Shown: one piece after another, positions 42,266 through 53,109 of the stretch
How positions within the stretch are numbered: position 1 is the first letter of the stretch
Layout of the letters: the number at the start of each line of letters is the position of its first letter
From: Lepidostoma basale
Taxonomy: Eukaryota; Arthropoda; Insecta; Trichoptera; Lepidostomatidae
DNA: 64,000 bases
Assembly (NCBI GenBank): GCA_022606425.2
Contig: JAHDVF020001368.1
Span: 372,001 to 436,000 of the forward strand
Reading direction: 5' to 3'
The notes under the pieces: generated by a model
Seen by the model: only the letters and a program-made list of their open reading frames with translations
Told to the model about the DNA's origin: nothing
Database searches by the model: none
Program-made: the position numbers and the translations under genes

Positions 42266-42486
42266 AACTATCGAGTAAAAAAATAATCGGTTATATTGAA
42301 AATACTTCACAAAAGACAAAGAAAGAAAATCAGCACGTATTTTCAAATTTTTCAAGTTCATGTAGAGTTTTAAGAATATCGAGTATCCTTGAAAAGAATC
42401 ACTCACAAAAATGGCGCTTCGATAAAATAATATATGATATATATCGTTTTCATTCTGCAGGATTGTTTGTACATTACCTTCTTATT

Positions 42487-43040
42487 AAATCAAATCAGTT
42501 TATTTTCTCAAAAGATATTACAAACAACAATTACAGTTTAAGGCATCTATTGAGAACAGGTAAAACATACATACAAAAAAAATATAATACCAGGAACGCA
42601 TGAGAGAAGGTTCGACATTAGGAATACAATATACTCTCCAAAGTCAAGAGTATTTGTCTTCTGAACGTACTTTCACGAATATGAAAGACGTCGATTTCCG
42701 AAGCGATCGAGTTTAGCAATTTGATTGCTCTCCCCAGAAATCTTTTCTGAACCCTTTCTACTAACATGATGAGGCGATGAGGTTCGCAACCCATCACACC
42801 GCGTCTCCCGCGGAGCGAAAAGAGAAGGATGGAAGTGCCGCATCAGTAAAAGTGTGACAGTCCATTCTTTCTGCCTACCCTTTCAGGGAGATGGCGTGAT
42901 GGTTAGTTAGTTAGTTAGTTCTAACATGATCGAGTATCTCGCCTCGTAAGGACTCCATATCACCGAACCACACTCGAGCCGGCTCCGGACCAATGAATTA
43001 TATAAAATTCGGAAAACATAGAGATTCCTAAAAACTCCAG
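42487..43040 (-). pseudogene. LINE-J 3' end interrupted by SINE3
   Basis: AAATCAAATCAGTTTATTTT marks the tail end. Blocks continue through CATCTATTGAGAACAGGTAA and GAACGTACTTTCACGAATAT, are interrupted at 42770, and resume at 42921 with CTAACATGATCGAGTATCTC. The frame is broken at several points. Confidence 0.7.
42771..42920 (+). mobile_element. SINE3, complete 150-bp copy with 10-bp target duplication
   Basis: Flanked by CTAACATGAT at 42761-42770 and again at 42921-42930, both from the interrupted LINE-J. The insert starts GAGGCGATGAGGTTCGCAAC, contains CACACCGCGTCTCCCGCGG and GATGGAAGTGCCGCATC, and from about 42860 matches the RTE-A 3' end (CCATTCTTTCTGCCTACCC, GGGAGATGGCGTGATGG, TTAG repeated). 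The borrowed LINE end implies mobilisation by RTE-A machinery. GGTTCGCAACC resembles a B-box but its position is too close to the 5' end to be sure. Confidence 0.85.
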
Positions 43041-43795
43041 TTTTTATATATATTTAATCAGAAATTTCAGAGATTCTGTTTATCTTTTCAGTTTAGATAA
43101 ACATAGATATATCAGTACACGCATTGTGTATCTGTAGAAGATTTTAGAGTATAATACTTAAATTTAATAAAAATATCACATATTTACATTTCATTGTTGT
43201 AGCATCACAAGATTGAATATAATTCAAAACACAAGTAAAGTTTGTTAAAATAACAAATGAATAATTCATCGATTCAATCACTCGCAGAGGAATAACTGAG
43301 TGTTACACGAATGCCGGGGCGGCCTTGGAGATTCATAACACATCAAAAGATATTCATCTCGTGACTGAATAATATTCATACCCGCGAGGATCCTTCTGTC
43401 TTCTCCCAGAATGATATTTCTAAATTTCAAAGACGAATGAATTTCGTGTATTTGAATGAAAGTATTCGCGACTCTTCTGAAACATGGTGTCCCAGAATAA
43501 TAATTATTATAAGTTGTTCAAATTCTTCGTCTTCTATTTTATGAAGTACTGCGTACTGTTATTTATCGGAGCCTGTTCCTGTAATGTTATGTCCAACTGT
43601 CTCACCTTCTTTTAGGTGGTCTTCCTGGAAATCGATTACCTGTTGGTACTTTATTTGACACTTAACTTATCACTGTGTAGAACAACCTCTCTCCAGCAAC
43701 GTCTTTTCAGTATTCCCAATGCACTACATCTTATATTCCAAACCTGGGACTTAAACCTAGTACGAATACAATTTAAAATGCGTTAAAATTTTATT
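43041..43795. other. Unique intron segment
   Basis: 43260-43460 is repeat-free and moderately GC-rich (GAATGCCGGGGCGGCCTTGG). No frame, no RNA gene. Possibly under constraint, unproven. Confidence 0.3.
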
Positions 43796-43990
43796 GGGGA
43801 AGTGGCAGCGAGCTGCCGAAACCGTTCTAAGACACAAACATTAGTGTATTTTAACATTAGTAAATTTTAATTTTTTTTTAAATATGATCTTTTTTTTTAA
43901 TCAATACGAATTTAAACGCTAGTTTTCTAGAAATGTTATTATATTTTATGGAAATGACATGTTTCGCCCTTCTAATAGAGCAAGAGCCCG
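43796..43990. repeat. HHR-F and HHR-D partial motifs
   Basis: 43810-43845 on the plus strand: GGCAGC-GA-GCUGCC, GAAACCGUUCU (HHR-F, C-box lost). 43960-43980: complement of GAAACATGTCATTTCC (HHR-D half-site) that ends at AATAGAGCAAGAGCCCG. Confidence 0.4.
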
Positions 43991-44227
43991 TGGCCGCCAG
44001 ACTTACGTTATTTTATAAAAGCTGAAAGTTTCTCAGCGCATGCCCCCAACACAGGTAAGAACGATTGCCAACTATGAAGTTTAGGTTATGGTGGCTTTGG
44101 AAGGTAATAAGGTAAAAAAGGTGTGTAAAATAGCAACCTAGTTTCGTTAAAGTATTAAGGCCAATTTTTTTATATGTTCTTTGGGATAGTATTAGAAATC
44201 ATGTCTTCCATTGCCAGACACTTTTTT

Positions 44228-44352
44228 GATACACATAAAATAATTTCACACGTAATGTATTTTTTAGATGGTGCACATATTGTCTATATAATTTATGTTC
44301 CACGTATCCACCATTTTTTTTATTATTTTATTTTTTTATTGTTCGGTTATTT
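44228..44352 (-). mobile_element. Fragment of SINE3 long form
   Basis: Contains TTTTTTAGATGGTGCACATA, TTGTCTATATAATTTATGTT and CCACGTATCCACC, as in 5930-5980 and 27680-27735. It lacks the RTE-A-like end. Confidence 0.55.
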
Positions 44353-44424
44353 TTATTAGAAGTTTCAAATGACAGCTGCTTATGGGCGGAATCTTATTTC
44401 TGTCATTTTCGTATAGCAGCTTCG

Positions 44425-44870
44425 TATGGTTAAGTAGAATAAATGCAGTAGAAATGAGATCTCTAAGACGAATGTATGGCAAATCTGTTTATGTTAGAGT
44501 GACAAATGCAAGTATAAGAAGTGAATGTGGTGCGAATGAAAGTGTTATGAACAAAATAAGGAAAGGGTCATTAAGATGGTTTGGACACATGGAAAGAATG
44601 AGTGAAGACAGAATGGTAAAGAAGGTATATGTAAACGGCGTGAACGGAGCTAGAAATAGAGGAAGGCCGAGGAAAACGTGGCACGATCAAATCAATCAAA
44701 TATTGAATGTCGGTCACGTGAGGAGTCGGAAAAATCGACGTGCGTGCATGACAAGATGTATGAATGTAGAGGAAGCGAGAGACGTATGTCAGGACAGAAC
44801 AGTGTGGCGTTCCATTCTTTCTGCCTACCCCTCCGGGGAGACGGCGTGATGGTAAGTTAGTTAGTTAGTT
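44425..44870 (+). pseudogene. RTE-A LINE 3' end, well preserved
   Basis: An open frame from 44433 to 44849 gives RINAVEMRSLRRMYGKSVYV, KGSLRWFGHMERMSEDRM and SILSAYPSGETA and ends at the family stop, then GGTAAGTTAGTTAGTTAG. 5'-truncated at about 44430. Very similar to 37065-37580. Confidence 0.85.
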
Positions 44871-44879
44871 CGTATAGCA

Positions 44880-45378
44880 GCAATTTCTTCGGATAGAACA
44901 ATTACATATATTAAATATATCTTTATATTAAAAACGTATACAAATCTCACAAAAAATATATTAATAATTGGGCCAAGGTATATATGTTTATATAAGGGAA
45001 AACTTTTATGAGGGACACACCATTTTTATATTGATTATTTACTTTAAGGGAAACATGTTCATTCCCTTGGGGAAGCTGTATGTTGTTATACACCCCCAAA
45101 AACGACGTGAAACACCATGTATCAGGCACCACGACAGGTAGCGTGTTCTCAGATCTGCTCTCCTTGTCAAATATTCATGAAGCGAATAAAAAAAATTCCG
45201 AAGTTTCCTTGACGTCGGTTGTATTTGAGATTTTTAAAATAACAATCTTAACCCTTCATTACATGGTGTAGCAAATTTGCTACAAACCGAAAAATCTACT
45301 AATATATGTATGGAAAATTTTATTTTCATATATATTCTTACTGTACTCTACACTCTACATACCCATCTACCCAATATA
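44880..45378. other. AT-rich stretch without a gene
   Basis: Nothing recognised. Short frames on both strands overlap each other and have no domain. Confidence 0.4.
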
Positions 45379-45432
45379 AACTAGAGTAACTAGCGTTGGT
45401 ACACAAACCAACGCTAGTTACTCTAGTTTACA
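45379..45432. repeat. Perfect 24-bp inverted repeat (hairpin)
   Basis: TAAACTAGAGTAACTAGCG, then TTGGT on the left, and the exact complement on the right around a 6-base centre (ACACAA region). No hammerhead core or transposon signature. Could form a cruciform. Confidence 0.85.
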
Positions 45433-45544
45433 GAAAAATTAAAAGTACTTTAATATGCTTTGATTACTTGCTTCGATTACTGCTATTTTGTGAAAAATAT
45501 TTGTTGTTAAAAAACAATATTTTCAAATAAATAAACAAAAACTA

Positions 45545-45885
45545 TTAAATGAGTAATTTTATCTCAATAGAGACGAAAATGAAAATTGGAAACAGAATAT
45601 GGTGGTCGTGGCGTTTACAGGACTTATGACCTGTCATTGATTGGGTTAAGCATACGCTTTATGTAATACAACATTCCCCATTGCGTCCTTTTTACGACCA
45701 CTACGTCTGACAATGTTTTGGAAGATGCTTATATGCTACAATGTTGGGAAACCATTCACATTTTTAATTTTCAATCTACACTAGCGCCATCTATTAAGAA
45801 CGGATGTAATCATTAAGTAGAATATCTTTATTAACGCAATGTGAAAGGCTACCGCCATTCACATACATTGCTAGATAATGCCTGG
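45545..45885. repeat. R1 repeat, near full length
   Basis: ATCTCAATAGAGACGAAAAT, GTTTACAGGACTTATGACCT, ATTGGGTTAAGCATACGC, ACATTCCCCATTGCG, then CTACACTAGCGCCATC. Together with 48265-48660 this is the best reference copy. Confidence 0.7.
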
Positions 45886-45954
45886 AGATTTCTCTCCAAT
45901 TTTTATCTGTTTATTTCTTGAACACTGATAAAAACTCCATATTAAATAATTAAT

Positions 45955-46125
45955 ACGAATGGAATCGTCTGTTTTCTACAAGATTTATTTTAATTTATGG
46001 GAATGGCTTGTCACATTTCGTAAAGTCCCACAATGGTTAACACTGGCGAAACGTGTCATTCCTATATATAATATTATAATAAAACTTCAAGAAAACAGAC
46101 GTTTTCATTCGTATAAATTAAATAT
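45955..46125. repeat. HHR-D fold-back
   Basis: Arms GAATGGAATCGTCTGTTTTC and GAAAACAGACGTTTTCATTC. The centre contains GGCGAAACGTGTCATTCC on the plus strand (one change in ACAUGU) and no clear C-box. Confidence 0.5.
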
Positions 46126-46309
46126 AAACTACATTGCAGGATGAGTATTTATTTCAAGTTCAATTAATTATTGTGTTTAATAATTTTTTTATGATATTAT
46201 TTAGCACTTCGTTTCAACAGAATTACTGTAGACAATTTGTTTTTATAGCTATTATACTCATATATATTTATTGTTCCTTGAACGATGATGTTAAACTCCG
46301 CAATAAATA

Positions 46310-46470
46310 ATCGATATGATTGAAAACGTCGGTTTTCTAGAAGTTTTATTATATTTTGTCTAAGACAAAAAAAAAATTGATATAAACTTTTGATGATGCC
46401 TTTGACAGCCGAAACATATCAGTCACATAAAATATAATAAAACTTCTAGGAAATAGACGTTTTCATTTGT
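46310..46470 (+). repeat. HHR-D fold-back with recognisable C-box
   Basis: Plus strand 46388-46425: UUGAUGA, extra U, GCCU-UUGAC-AGCC, GAAAC, AUAUC. C-box differs from CUGANGA only in the first base. Stem II has one mismatch and stem III has lost a G. This copy shows that HHR-D descends from a hammerhead. Confidence 0.5.
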
Positions 46471-46485
46471 ATTAATTACTTATTT

Positions 46486-46652
46486 GATTCTCATGACATG
46501 TGACAGGTAGCTAATATATCGCCATTTTATTGTCACGTAAATTCTACACCAGACCAAAGACAGTGTGACAATCACACTGCCATTGCCGAGGATCGAACCA
46601 ACGACCTTCGGTATGGCAGCCGGAGCCCTTACCACTTTGCCAAAAAGGTCGC
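46486..46652 (-). mobile_element. SINE1 copy
   Basis: TTCTCATGACATGTGACAGG, CACACTGCCATTGCCGAGG, then ATCGAACCAACGACC (B-box damaged) and CTTACCACTTTGCCAAAAAG. About 165 bases. Confidence 0.75.
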
Positions 46653-46699
46653 CATTAATCCGTCGCCGTATTATTAAATTTGGCATTCTAGTAAATTTG

Positions 46700-46985
46700 C
46701 TAAAAATGTAAGTTAACCTATTCTTCTCAGTCGTATTCCTCGTGATTGAGGGTCGCGTCTATCCTGTAAACCATTGACCATGGCACGCCATGCGCTCCTG
46801 TCACCCGTCAGTCTCCAGGCTGCAGCTAATGAGAGACCAGTAAGATCCATGATTTGATCGGACCAGCGGCTCCGTGGTCGTCCTTGTGGTCGTCTTATCT
46901 CCACTTTGCCCATGATGATAAGCTTTTCAAAATTGTCATGATCTCTTCGGGCTATGTGTCCAAAAAATTTCAGCACTCTCTAAGA
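46700..46985 (-). pseudogene. RTE-like LINE C-terminus (RTE-D2)
   Basis: The minus frame 46976-46716 encodes LKFFGHIARRDHDNFEKLII, MGKVEIRRPQGRPRSRWSDQ and AAWRLTGDRSAWRAMV. It is the C-terminal region of an endonuclease/reverse transcriptase, from a group with the LKFFGHIxRR signature, different from RTE-A. No RT catalytic motifs remain. Confidence 0.7.
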
Positions 46986-47059
46986 GCACTTCTTGCCTTG
47001 ATACCCAGCTGGTTATACCGATATAAGCATATAAATAAATACATATATTTTTTAATTCA

Positions 47060-47690
47060 ATATGTGTGATGGGCGAGAAATTGGAGCAATTTACCGAATT
47101 TACGTATCGAGGAAGCATGTTTACAAGAGACGGAAAAATGGAGAAAGATATCGAAAGAAGGGTTGGAACTGGGAATAAAATAAATGGCGCACTCAAAGTT
47201 ATTACTGCAAATAGAAATATATCCACAGAAGCAAAGATGGCAGTACAAAATGGAGTTCTAGTGCCAACCCTCATGTATGGAAGTAAAGCTTGGAGCTGGC
47301 AATAGAAGGATGAAAGCAGGATAAACGCCGTAGAAATGAGATCACTAAGAAGAATGTGCGGGAAAACGTTGTATGATAGAATACCGAACGACGAAAGTTT
47401 GGACATATACTCGTAAAACGAATGGATGAGAGTAAAATGGTTAAAATGTTGTACACAAGCAGCGTGAGTGGAAAAAGAAGGCGAGGACGACCGAGGAAAA
47501 CATGGCATGACCAAATTAATCAATTTCAAAAGCGACCACATTCGAAATCGGGATAATCGACGAGCGTGCATGGTACGATGTATGAATGTAGAGGAATTCC
47601 GAGAGGTATGCCAGGATAGAGCATTGTGGCAATCCATCATATCAGCTTACCCCTCCGGGGAAATGGCGTGATGGTTAGTTAGTTTTAGAT
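47060..47690 (+). pseudogene. RTE-A LINE 3' end, divergent subfamily
   Basis: 47066-47305 encodes EKLEQFTEFTYRGSMFTRDG, KMEKDIERRVGTGNKIN and TLMYGSKAWSWQ up to a stop. A gap of about 45 bases is missing near 47400. Then RACMVRCMNVEEFREVCQ and SIISAYPSGEMA end with GGTTAGTTAGTTTTAG. The region upstream of MAVHNG is better preserved here than in most copies. Confidence 0.75.
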
Positions 47691-47699
47691 TTAATTTTT

Positions 47700-48060
47700 C
47701 CCATATTCTATTTTGCAATACATACCTAAAATATTGTATTTGTTAAAATTTAAATAATCGGGCAATGACGGGTTAAGTTGAGTACACAAGTCCCTTTATA
47801 ATTGAAGTATCCCCTGAGCCAATAACACAAGTCTCTCCATTCAACGATTCCATTTGTTTGTTCCACGCCTTATTTCAAGTATTGAGATCAATGACAATTT
47901 GTTTATGAGAGTAAAAATCATAAATTTATTTTGATTTTCAGTTTTGCTACAGCCCTCTTCAACTATCGACAGATTTCAATCATATTCACGTGACACTATT
48001 GAAGACAATCTTCAAATTTTACTTTTCAAACAAAGTATATAATTATTAATGTATTGTACC
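47700..48060. other. Stretch without a gene
   Basis: No frame or repeat border found between the RTE-A copy and the next SINE1. Confidence 0.4.
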
Positions 48061-48065
48061 TAAAG

Positions 48066-48236
48066 ACGACCATCGTGGCAGTGAGGCAAGAGCCACGACT
48101 GCCACACCAAAGGCCCTGGGTTCCATTTCCGGCGATGATGTTATTATCACACTGTCTTTGATCTGGTGTAGAAATCACGTGACATTAATATAGCAATAAA
48201 TTAGTTACCTATCACATGTCTTGAGAATCAATATAA
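48066..48236 (+). mobile_element. SINE1 copy
   Basis: GACCATCGTGGCAGTGAGG (A-box region), GCCCTGGGTTCCATTTCCGG (B-box with changes), CACACTGTCTTTGATCTGGT, CACATGTCTTGAGAATCAAT. Confidence 0.7.
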
Positions 48237-48264
48237 TAGCTAAAAACATAATTAATGCTTAATA

Positions 48265-48660
48265 AACATAAATCTCCATAGATGCCGTTAGTATGTAGAT
48301 TATATATAGAATAATCTTAAAAAGATTAACATATGTAATCAAAATCTTCATAGATGGCGCATTGAAACCTACATGTGAAATCTGGTGTAGGACTTTAACA
48401 TATATACAACTCCCAAAATTTATCAGACATACTCATAACAAAGGTGGAATGGGGAATGTTGTAATTACATAAAGCGTGCGCTTAACCCAACCAATGACAG
48501 GTCATAAGTCCTGTAAACACCTTGATTAACCATATTCAGTTTCCAATTTGCATCTTCGTCTCTATTGAGATACAATTAAATCATGAATTGATAACCGGCA
48601 ATGGGTGAAATCCAGTATTCGTATACAAGTATAAGTATACATTCACAAAAAAAAACAAAT
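48265..48660. repeat. R1 repeat, longest copy
   Basis: Reads in the opposite direction to 45545-45885: AAATCTCCATAGATGCCG, ATGGGGAATGTTGTAATTAC, CCCAACCAATGACAGGTCAT, CATCTTCGTCTCTATTGAGA, GCAATGGGTGAAATCC. Adjacent to a SINE1 at its left end. Confidence 0.7.
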
Positions 48661-48664
48661 TGTA

Positions 48665-49430
48665 AACAGTAATTGAAAGGAAGTCAAATAAGCCCGGAAT
48701 CCTCTCAAAAAACCGTAGGCCGGAGGTTTCAGCGTAGTTATATAGACTCTTTAGCCAGTGTTTGGAGGAAGGATATACGCCGCTCGACTAGAGGAGGTCT
48801 GTTATCATGCCTCTATATAAGGGAAATGGGTCTCGTATGGACTGAGGAAATAAACGGGCAATAAGTCTGTTAAGCGCTGTTGGTTAACTCTACGATCGAA
48901 TTTTAATATAAAAAGTAAAAAAGACAACGACTGAAAGAGTGTGGGATGTACAAGGCGTTTTAATGATCGGTAGAGGATGTACGGGTCAGATTTTTGCACT
49001 TCGAAAGCTTGAAGAGAAGTTTATGGCCAAAAGGCGTAAGCTATTCTATACGTTTGTCGATTTGCAAAAAGCCTATGAAGCTGTGGTCGATCTTGTCCGA
49101 ATACGGAGTGAGCACAAAACTATACGGGCGGTTGCTTCTCTCTACGAAGGAAGCACTGCCAGTGTTAGGGTAAATGGGGACATCACACCCTGGTTTGAAA
49201 TCACAAAGGGTGCGTGATATCTCTATGATTTTTCAACCTTTATATGGATAAGTGTACGAAAGAACTGAAAGGAATAAATGCTGGTGCTAAGATTAGTGAT
49301 TTGTCCTTAAATTGTTGTGTGTTGAAAATACTCGGACGATGCCTTTCTCGTTGCGGTACATTAAAATATGAATTCACAACAAAAAGTAAAGACGAATATA
49401 GAACATAGTTTTTTTTTTATAATATGAATA
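48665..49430 (+). pseudogene. LINE reverse transcriptase fragment (fingers/palm)
   Basis: Blocks in order: SLASVWRKDIRRS, CLYIREMGLVW (from YKGKG...NYRGISLL), GRGCTGQIFALRKLEEKFMA (GFRxGRGCxDQIFTLxQ), KLFYTFVDLQKAYEAVVDLV (FVDLEKAYDxV: catalytic D plus K-A-Y/F-D), then VASLYEGSTASVRVNG and FEITKGA where V-R-Q-G-C is expected. A stop interrupts at 49217. This is an RTE-type RT missing the Y-A-D-D segment. It may belong to one of the families seen only by their 3' ends. Confidence 0.75.
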
Positions 49431-49965
49431 TCTTCACTTCTGTCTGTTTTAATGTAATAATAAACTAACGGGTGATAACACAATGCGGTGATATATTAAA
49501 AACATACATTATGTTTCCATGACCTATTTCATCATCGATCAGCAATGACAAATCACATTTTTTTAATGATTTTTGGGTAAAATTGTTAAATAAGGAATTA
49601 AGCGAAGAATCGGGGAAAAATGTACTCGACCAGAGATGGCTTCTAATAAAAATTCGCATCACACTTTCGGCAAGTGATTTCTGCAAGCTGGGAGTGACTG
49701 AGCCCTTTCGCCGCCCTCACTAATAAGGGATGAAATTCTTAAGGGGGGTTTATTCCCTAGCATAGGGTGACTCGGAGCACAATTTCCCGTTTACGATTTT
49801 ATTTGACGATAAGCAACAAGGTACTGAATATACAAATACAGTCATTTTTTTATTTTATCTTACAATTCACACTCGTATTATTTGCAATAATTTACCTGCT
49901 TTCTAGTGATGTAAATATAAAGTCAAATTATGTAGTCAAAATAATAATCGTCATAATAATAATAA
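49431..49965. other. AT-rich stretch without a gene
   Basis: No recognised element. 49690-49800 is slightly GC-rich without a frame. Confidence 0.35.
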
Positions 49966-49967
49966 TC

Positions 49968-50180
49968 GGGTTCAATTCCCGGTGACAGTGTGATTGTCAG
50001 ACTGTCTTAAGTCTAGTATAGTATTCACGTGACATTAAATTAGCTACCTATCACATCACATGTCATAATAATCACTATTGGGTTCAAATAACTTGCTGTA
50101 TATAAATGTGAAAGCATGGGGAAACTATAAAAACCAGCAAAAATATTACACTTTGCAGTAAACCAATCCCTTGGGTGAAA
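49968..50180 (+). mobile_element. SINE1, 5'-truncated
   Basis: GGGTTCAATTCCCGGTGAC (B-box), GTGTGATTGTCAGACTGTC, CATGTCATAATAATCAC, ATTGGGTTCAAATAACTTGC and GAAACTATAAAAACCAGC. Begins at the B-box. Confidence 0.7.
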
Positions 50181-50459
50181 CTAGCGTATAAGAATAATAA
50201 TAATATAATGTTTTGTGTTATAACATGTACTTGTATAAAGCATGTTGATAAATACGTGCGTTTGGTAAAAGTTTTTTTTATATATTATATATTTTATCCA
50301 ATACATTAAATAGATACTTGTAAATGCCCTAACAAGACAAAACACGTTACTACCCAAAAATAAAATAAAATATTAAAAAAAAAAAAACGGTAATAGGGTA
50401 AATACTTTATAGGATGGGTTAACTGTTCCTTGAATATTTAAATAAAATGCTTTTTAAAA

Positions 50460-50640
50460 TATTATTTATTAATGGAAACGTCAGTTTTCTAGATTTATTT
50501 ATAATACGAGTATTTTATGGGAATTATATATTTTGCGTTACTGAGGCATAAAGTATTAATTTAGCTAGGGGATATAAGTGGTTTCAATATAACTTCTACA
50601 AAACAGACATTTTCATTTATATTATAAACTTTATATGAAG
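50460..50640. repeat. HHR-D fold-back, decayed
   Basis: AACGTCAGTTTTCTAGATTT and AACTTCTACAAAACAGACAT are the inverted arms. Only TTTTGCGTTACTGAGGC remains of the core. Confidence 0.4.
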
Positions 50641-50819
50641 TTTTCTGTCAGTTTTCAAATAAAAATAAATATAATACTTATACACATTATATGATATAGT
50701 ATTTGTACACATTGTATACATATTACATACATTTTTTATGTATTAATAGTTTCATGAACAATGACAACAACTCCATATTAAATAGTTCATAGGTTAAACA
50801 TCTGTTAGTTAGTTAGGTC

Positions 50820-51045
50820 ATGACGTGTTGCGACACGAATATTTCCTGCATAATATGTTGTAAGGAATGGTCGAGGGATCGATTGGCAAAGGACGACCTC
50901 GTCAGGAGTACCTAGACCAGATTTGCCGAGATATGGGCTGCACCTCTTATGCGGAGTTGAAGAGAGTTACCGAGGACCGAGCGGAGTGGAGGAGATGCGT
51001 CGCCTTGCTGCAGCCCAATCATTAGATTGAGACCGGAGAAGAAGT
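50820..51045 (+). pseudogene. RTE-E LINE 3' terminus
   Basis: A frame encodes GMVEGSIGKGRPRQEYLDQI, then CRDMGCTSYAELKRVTED and RAEWRRCVALLQPNH with a natural-looking stop at 51024. The pattern RPRxxYLDQI...DRxxWRR is that of RTE/L1-like C-termini. A GAGAAGAAG run follows. Confidence 0.65.
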
Positions 51046-51059
51046 TTGTTAGTTTTTAA

Positions 51060-51825
51060 ACATCTGTTTTATAGAAGTTGTATTTTAATTTATGGATATG
51101 ACGTGGTTTGCCTTTCAAGTGGTTTAGACACTTCCATTCATAATAAAGATTTTAAACACTGGTGAACTTGCAATGAAAAATCATGAAAATGTTATATGGT
51201 ATATTAAAAAAATTAACAGTTTCATTGTAACAATGGTACAGTACCATATAATTTTGAATTATATCGTGTAAAAACATTTCTGTTACGATATAATTCAAAA
51301 TTAGAAAATATATAATTACACAATAGTTTAATTTGCATTCTCAAGAAAGAATGCCGCATTTTGTTTTTATTATGGCCCACCCAGTAGCCGACATATTTGG
51401 CTGTGCGTGTAAAAGAATTTGTGGAATTTCAATTCTAACCGAGAACATTGGTTGTTGGCACATATTTCACAAGAATCCGCATCTGACTCCCATGGCTGAA
51501 CGGGTTGAAGTAGCACAACCCTCGGCAAACGAACCGTATTATATATGGATGTAACCCTGCATTTAACACGTTCATCTCGGCTTATTTGGCCAGCAATTTG
51601 GGGGCGTTTTTGCGAATACGAAAGCGTACCATCTTTGATTTGATTAAATAAACTTTGAATAGTTTGCCGACTCCTCTAGAACTCTAGTGGCTTCCTTGAT
51701 AAGTCAACATTTTCCGCGTCTCAAGTGTGGTTCTTTGCACGTTGTGTACATTATTATATGTCACTGGTAAAGATATTTAACGCAACAAGTTTAAAATATC
51801 AATTTACCATTTAATTTACGAAGCT
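51060..51825. other. Unassigned, with a hairpin and a possible transposase fossil
   Basis: 51250-51302 is an inverted repeat (AATTTTGAATTATATCGT and its complement). 51330-51560 holds a 73-codon plus frame without domain. On the minus strand GYWVGHNKNKMRHS weakly recalls the NKQNMRYW block of DUF4817/DDE_3 transposases, but I do not trust it. Confidence 0.25.
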
Positions 51826-52520
51826 AATGCGGTTCGAATGAAAGTGTTATGATCAAAATAATGAAAGGAACATTTAAATGGTTTGGACACATGGAGAAAA
51901 TGAATGAAGAATGAATGGTATTATTATTATTTTTAAGCCCAGTTGGGTCCCATTTCTAGATCTTACTTGTAATTATATAATCTTTCAGGTATATTTTAAA
52001 TTGATTTGTTGTGAGACTCCTTGTGTCTTTTGGTAGTTGATTGTAAAGTTTCAGTCCATTGTTCAATATCCTTGATTGTCCTGTCTTAGTTCGTGCATTC
52101 GATAAGTGATATGTGTCACAGTTCCTGGTCCAGTATCTGTGTTTGTCTGAATTTTTAGTTAATTTGTAGCTGCTGTCTGTTGTCTTTTCCATGGTCACTC
52201 TGTGTACAATTTTCAAGATCTCAAATTTGGTTAGGTCTGATATGTCGATTCATATGTCCATGTCTGATATTTTTTGTTTGTCTGTATACTTGTATGGTAT
52301 AGTATACTTGTATGAAATATTTATGCTGACGATTTAAATGGAAATAGAAATAGAGGAAGACCAAGGATATCGTGGCACGATCAAATAAATCAAATATCGA
52401 ATATCGGCCATGTAAAGAGATGAATGTTGAAGAAGCGAAAGAAGCGTGTCAGGAAAGAAAAATATGGCAGTCCATTATTTCTGCCTACCCCTTGTTAATT
52501 AGTAAGTTAGTTTTTAAAAT
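51825..52520 (+). pseudogene. RTE-A LINE 3' end interrupted by LINE-G
   Basis: 51825-51925 carries GCGGTTCGAATGAAAGTGTT and GGTTTGGACACATGGAGA. 52325-52520 carries TGGAAATAGAAATAGAGGAA, CACGATCAAATAAATCAA and CCATTATTTCTGCCTACC. The interval 51930-52320 is a LINE-G piece on the minus strand. Both are inactive. Confidence 0.65.
51930..52320 (-). pseudogene. LINE-G 3' end (RT C-terminus)
   Basis: The 86-codon minus frame (52216-51959) encodes KIVHRVTMEKTTDSSYKLTK, NCDTYHLSNARTKTGQSR and ILNNGLKLYNQLPKDTRSL. The xTRxxxG...G..LYNxLP pattern is that of the tail of Jockey/CR1-like LINE reverse transcriptases. Same family as 58520-58995. Confidence 0.7.
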
Positions 52521-52619
52521 GCTGGTTAGACCTAAAGTTCTATTTCAAGTTAGCGGCACTTTGAAAATATCATTTTGTCATGAGAGCTGCATCTGTTACT
52601 AAATCTGTATATGATTATG

Positions 52620-52775
52620 AGAGTGTCAACTACAAATATTGAATTTCCGCCAAGTGATGAGTCGGAAAAATCGACGTGCGTGCATTAAACGATGTATAAA
52701 GTATGTCAGGAAAGAATAATGTGGCGGTCCATTATACCCATTTGGGCGACGGCGTGGTGGTTAGTTAGATTGTTA
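52620..52775 (+). pseudogene. RTE-A LINE 3' terminus
   Basis: AGTCGGAAAAATCGACGTGC, AAACGATGTATAAAG, GAATAATGTGGCGGTCC and GGTTAGTTAGATTGTTAG. Internal deletions relative to other copies. Further short RTE-A-like debris is at 52790-52925. Confidence 0.6.
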
Positions 52776-53109
52776 GTTAATTAAAGAACAAATATAAGAA
52801 GTGAATGCAGCGCGAAAAAAAGAGTTAACAAAATAATAAACAAGTCATTAAGATAATTTGAACACACGGATAGAAAGAATAAAGAAGGAATGATGAAAGT
52901 ACATGTCAAAATCTAGGAAAACGTGACTCGATCAAATATAAAATATTACCACAATGTTTTTGACAGGTACTGTCAGAACCAAATATCTCCTGAAACAAGT
53001 AAAATGAAAACATTGCGACATATCGTGGGTATACGAGTATGTCGCAATGAACACAGAAGTGCAAGTCACAGAAAACAGACATTTAACATCAGTATTAATT
53101 TCTAACCCT

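Noticed and set aside
42155..42603. Two overlapping frames of 83 and 116 codons
   Set aside because: AT-rich, no recognisable domain, and they overlap the duplicated block and LINE-J sequence.
51333..51554. 73-codon plus-strand frame
   Set aside because: No domain; the minus strand offers only a vague DUF4817-like reading.
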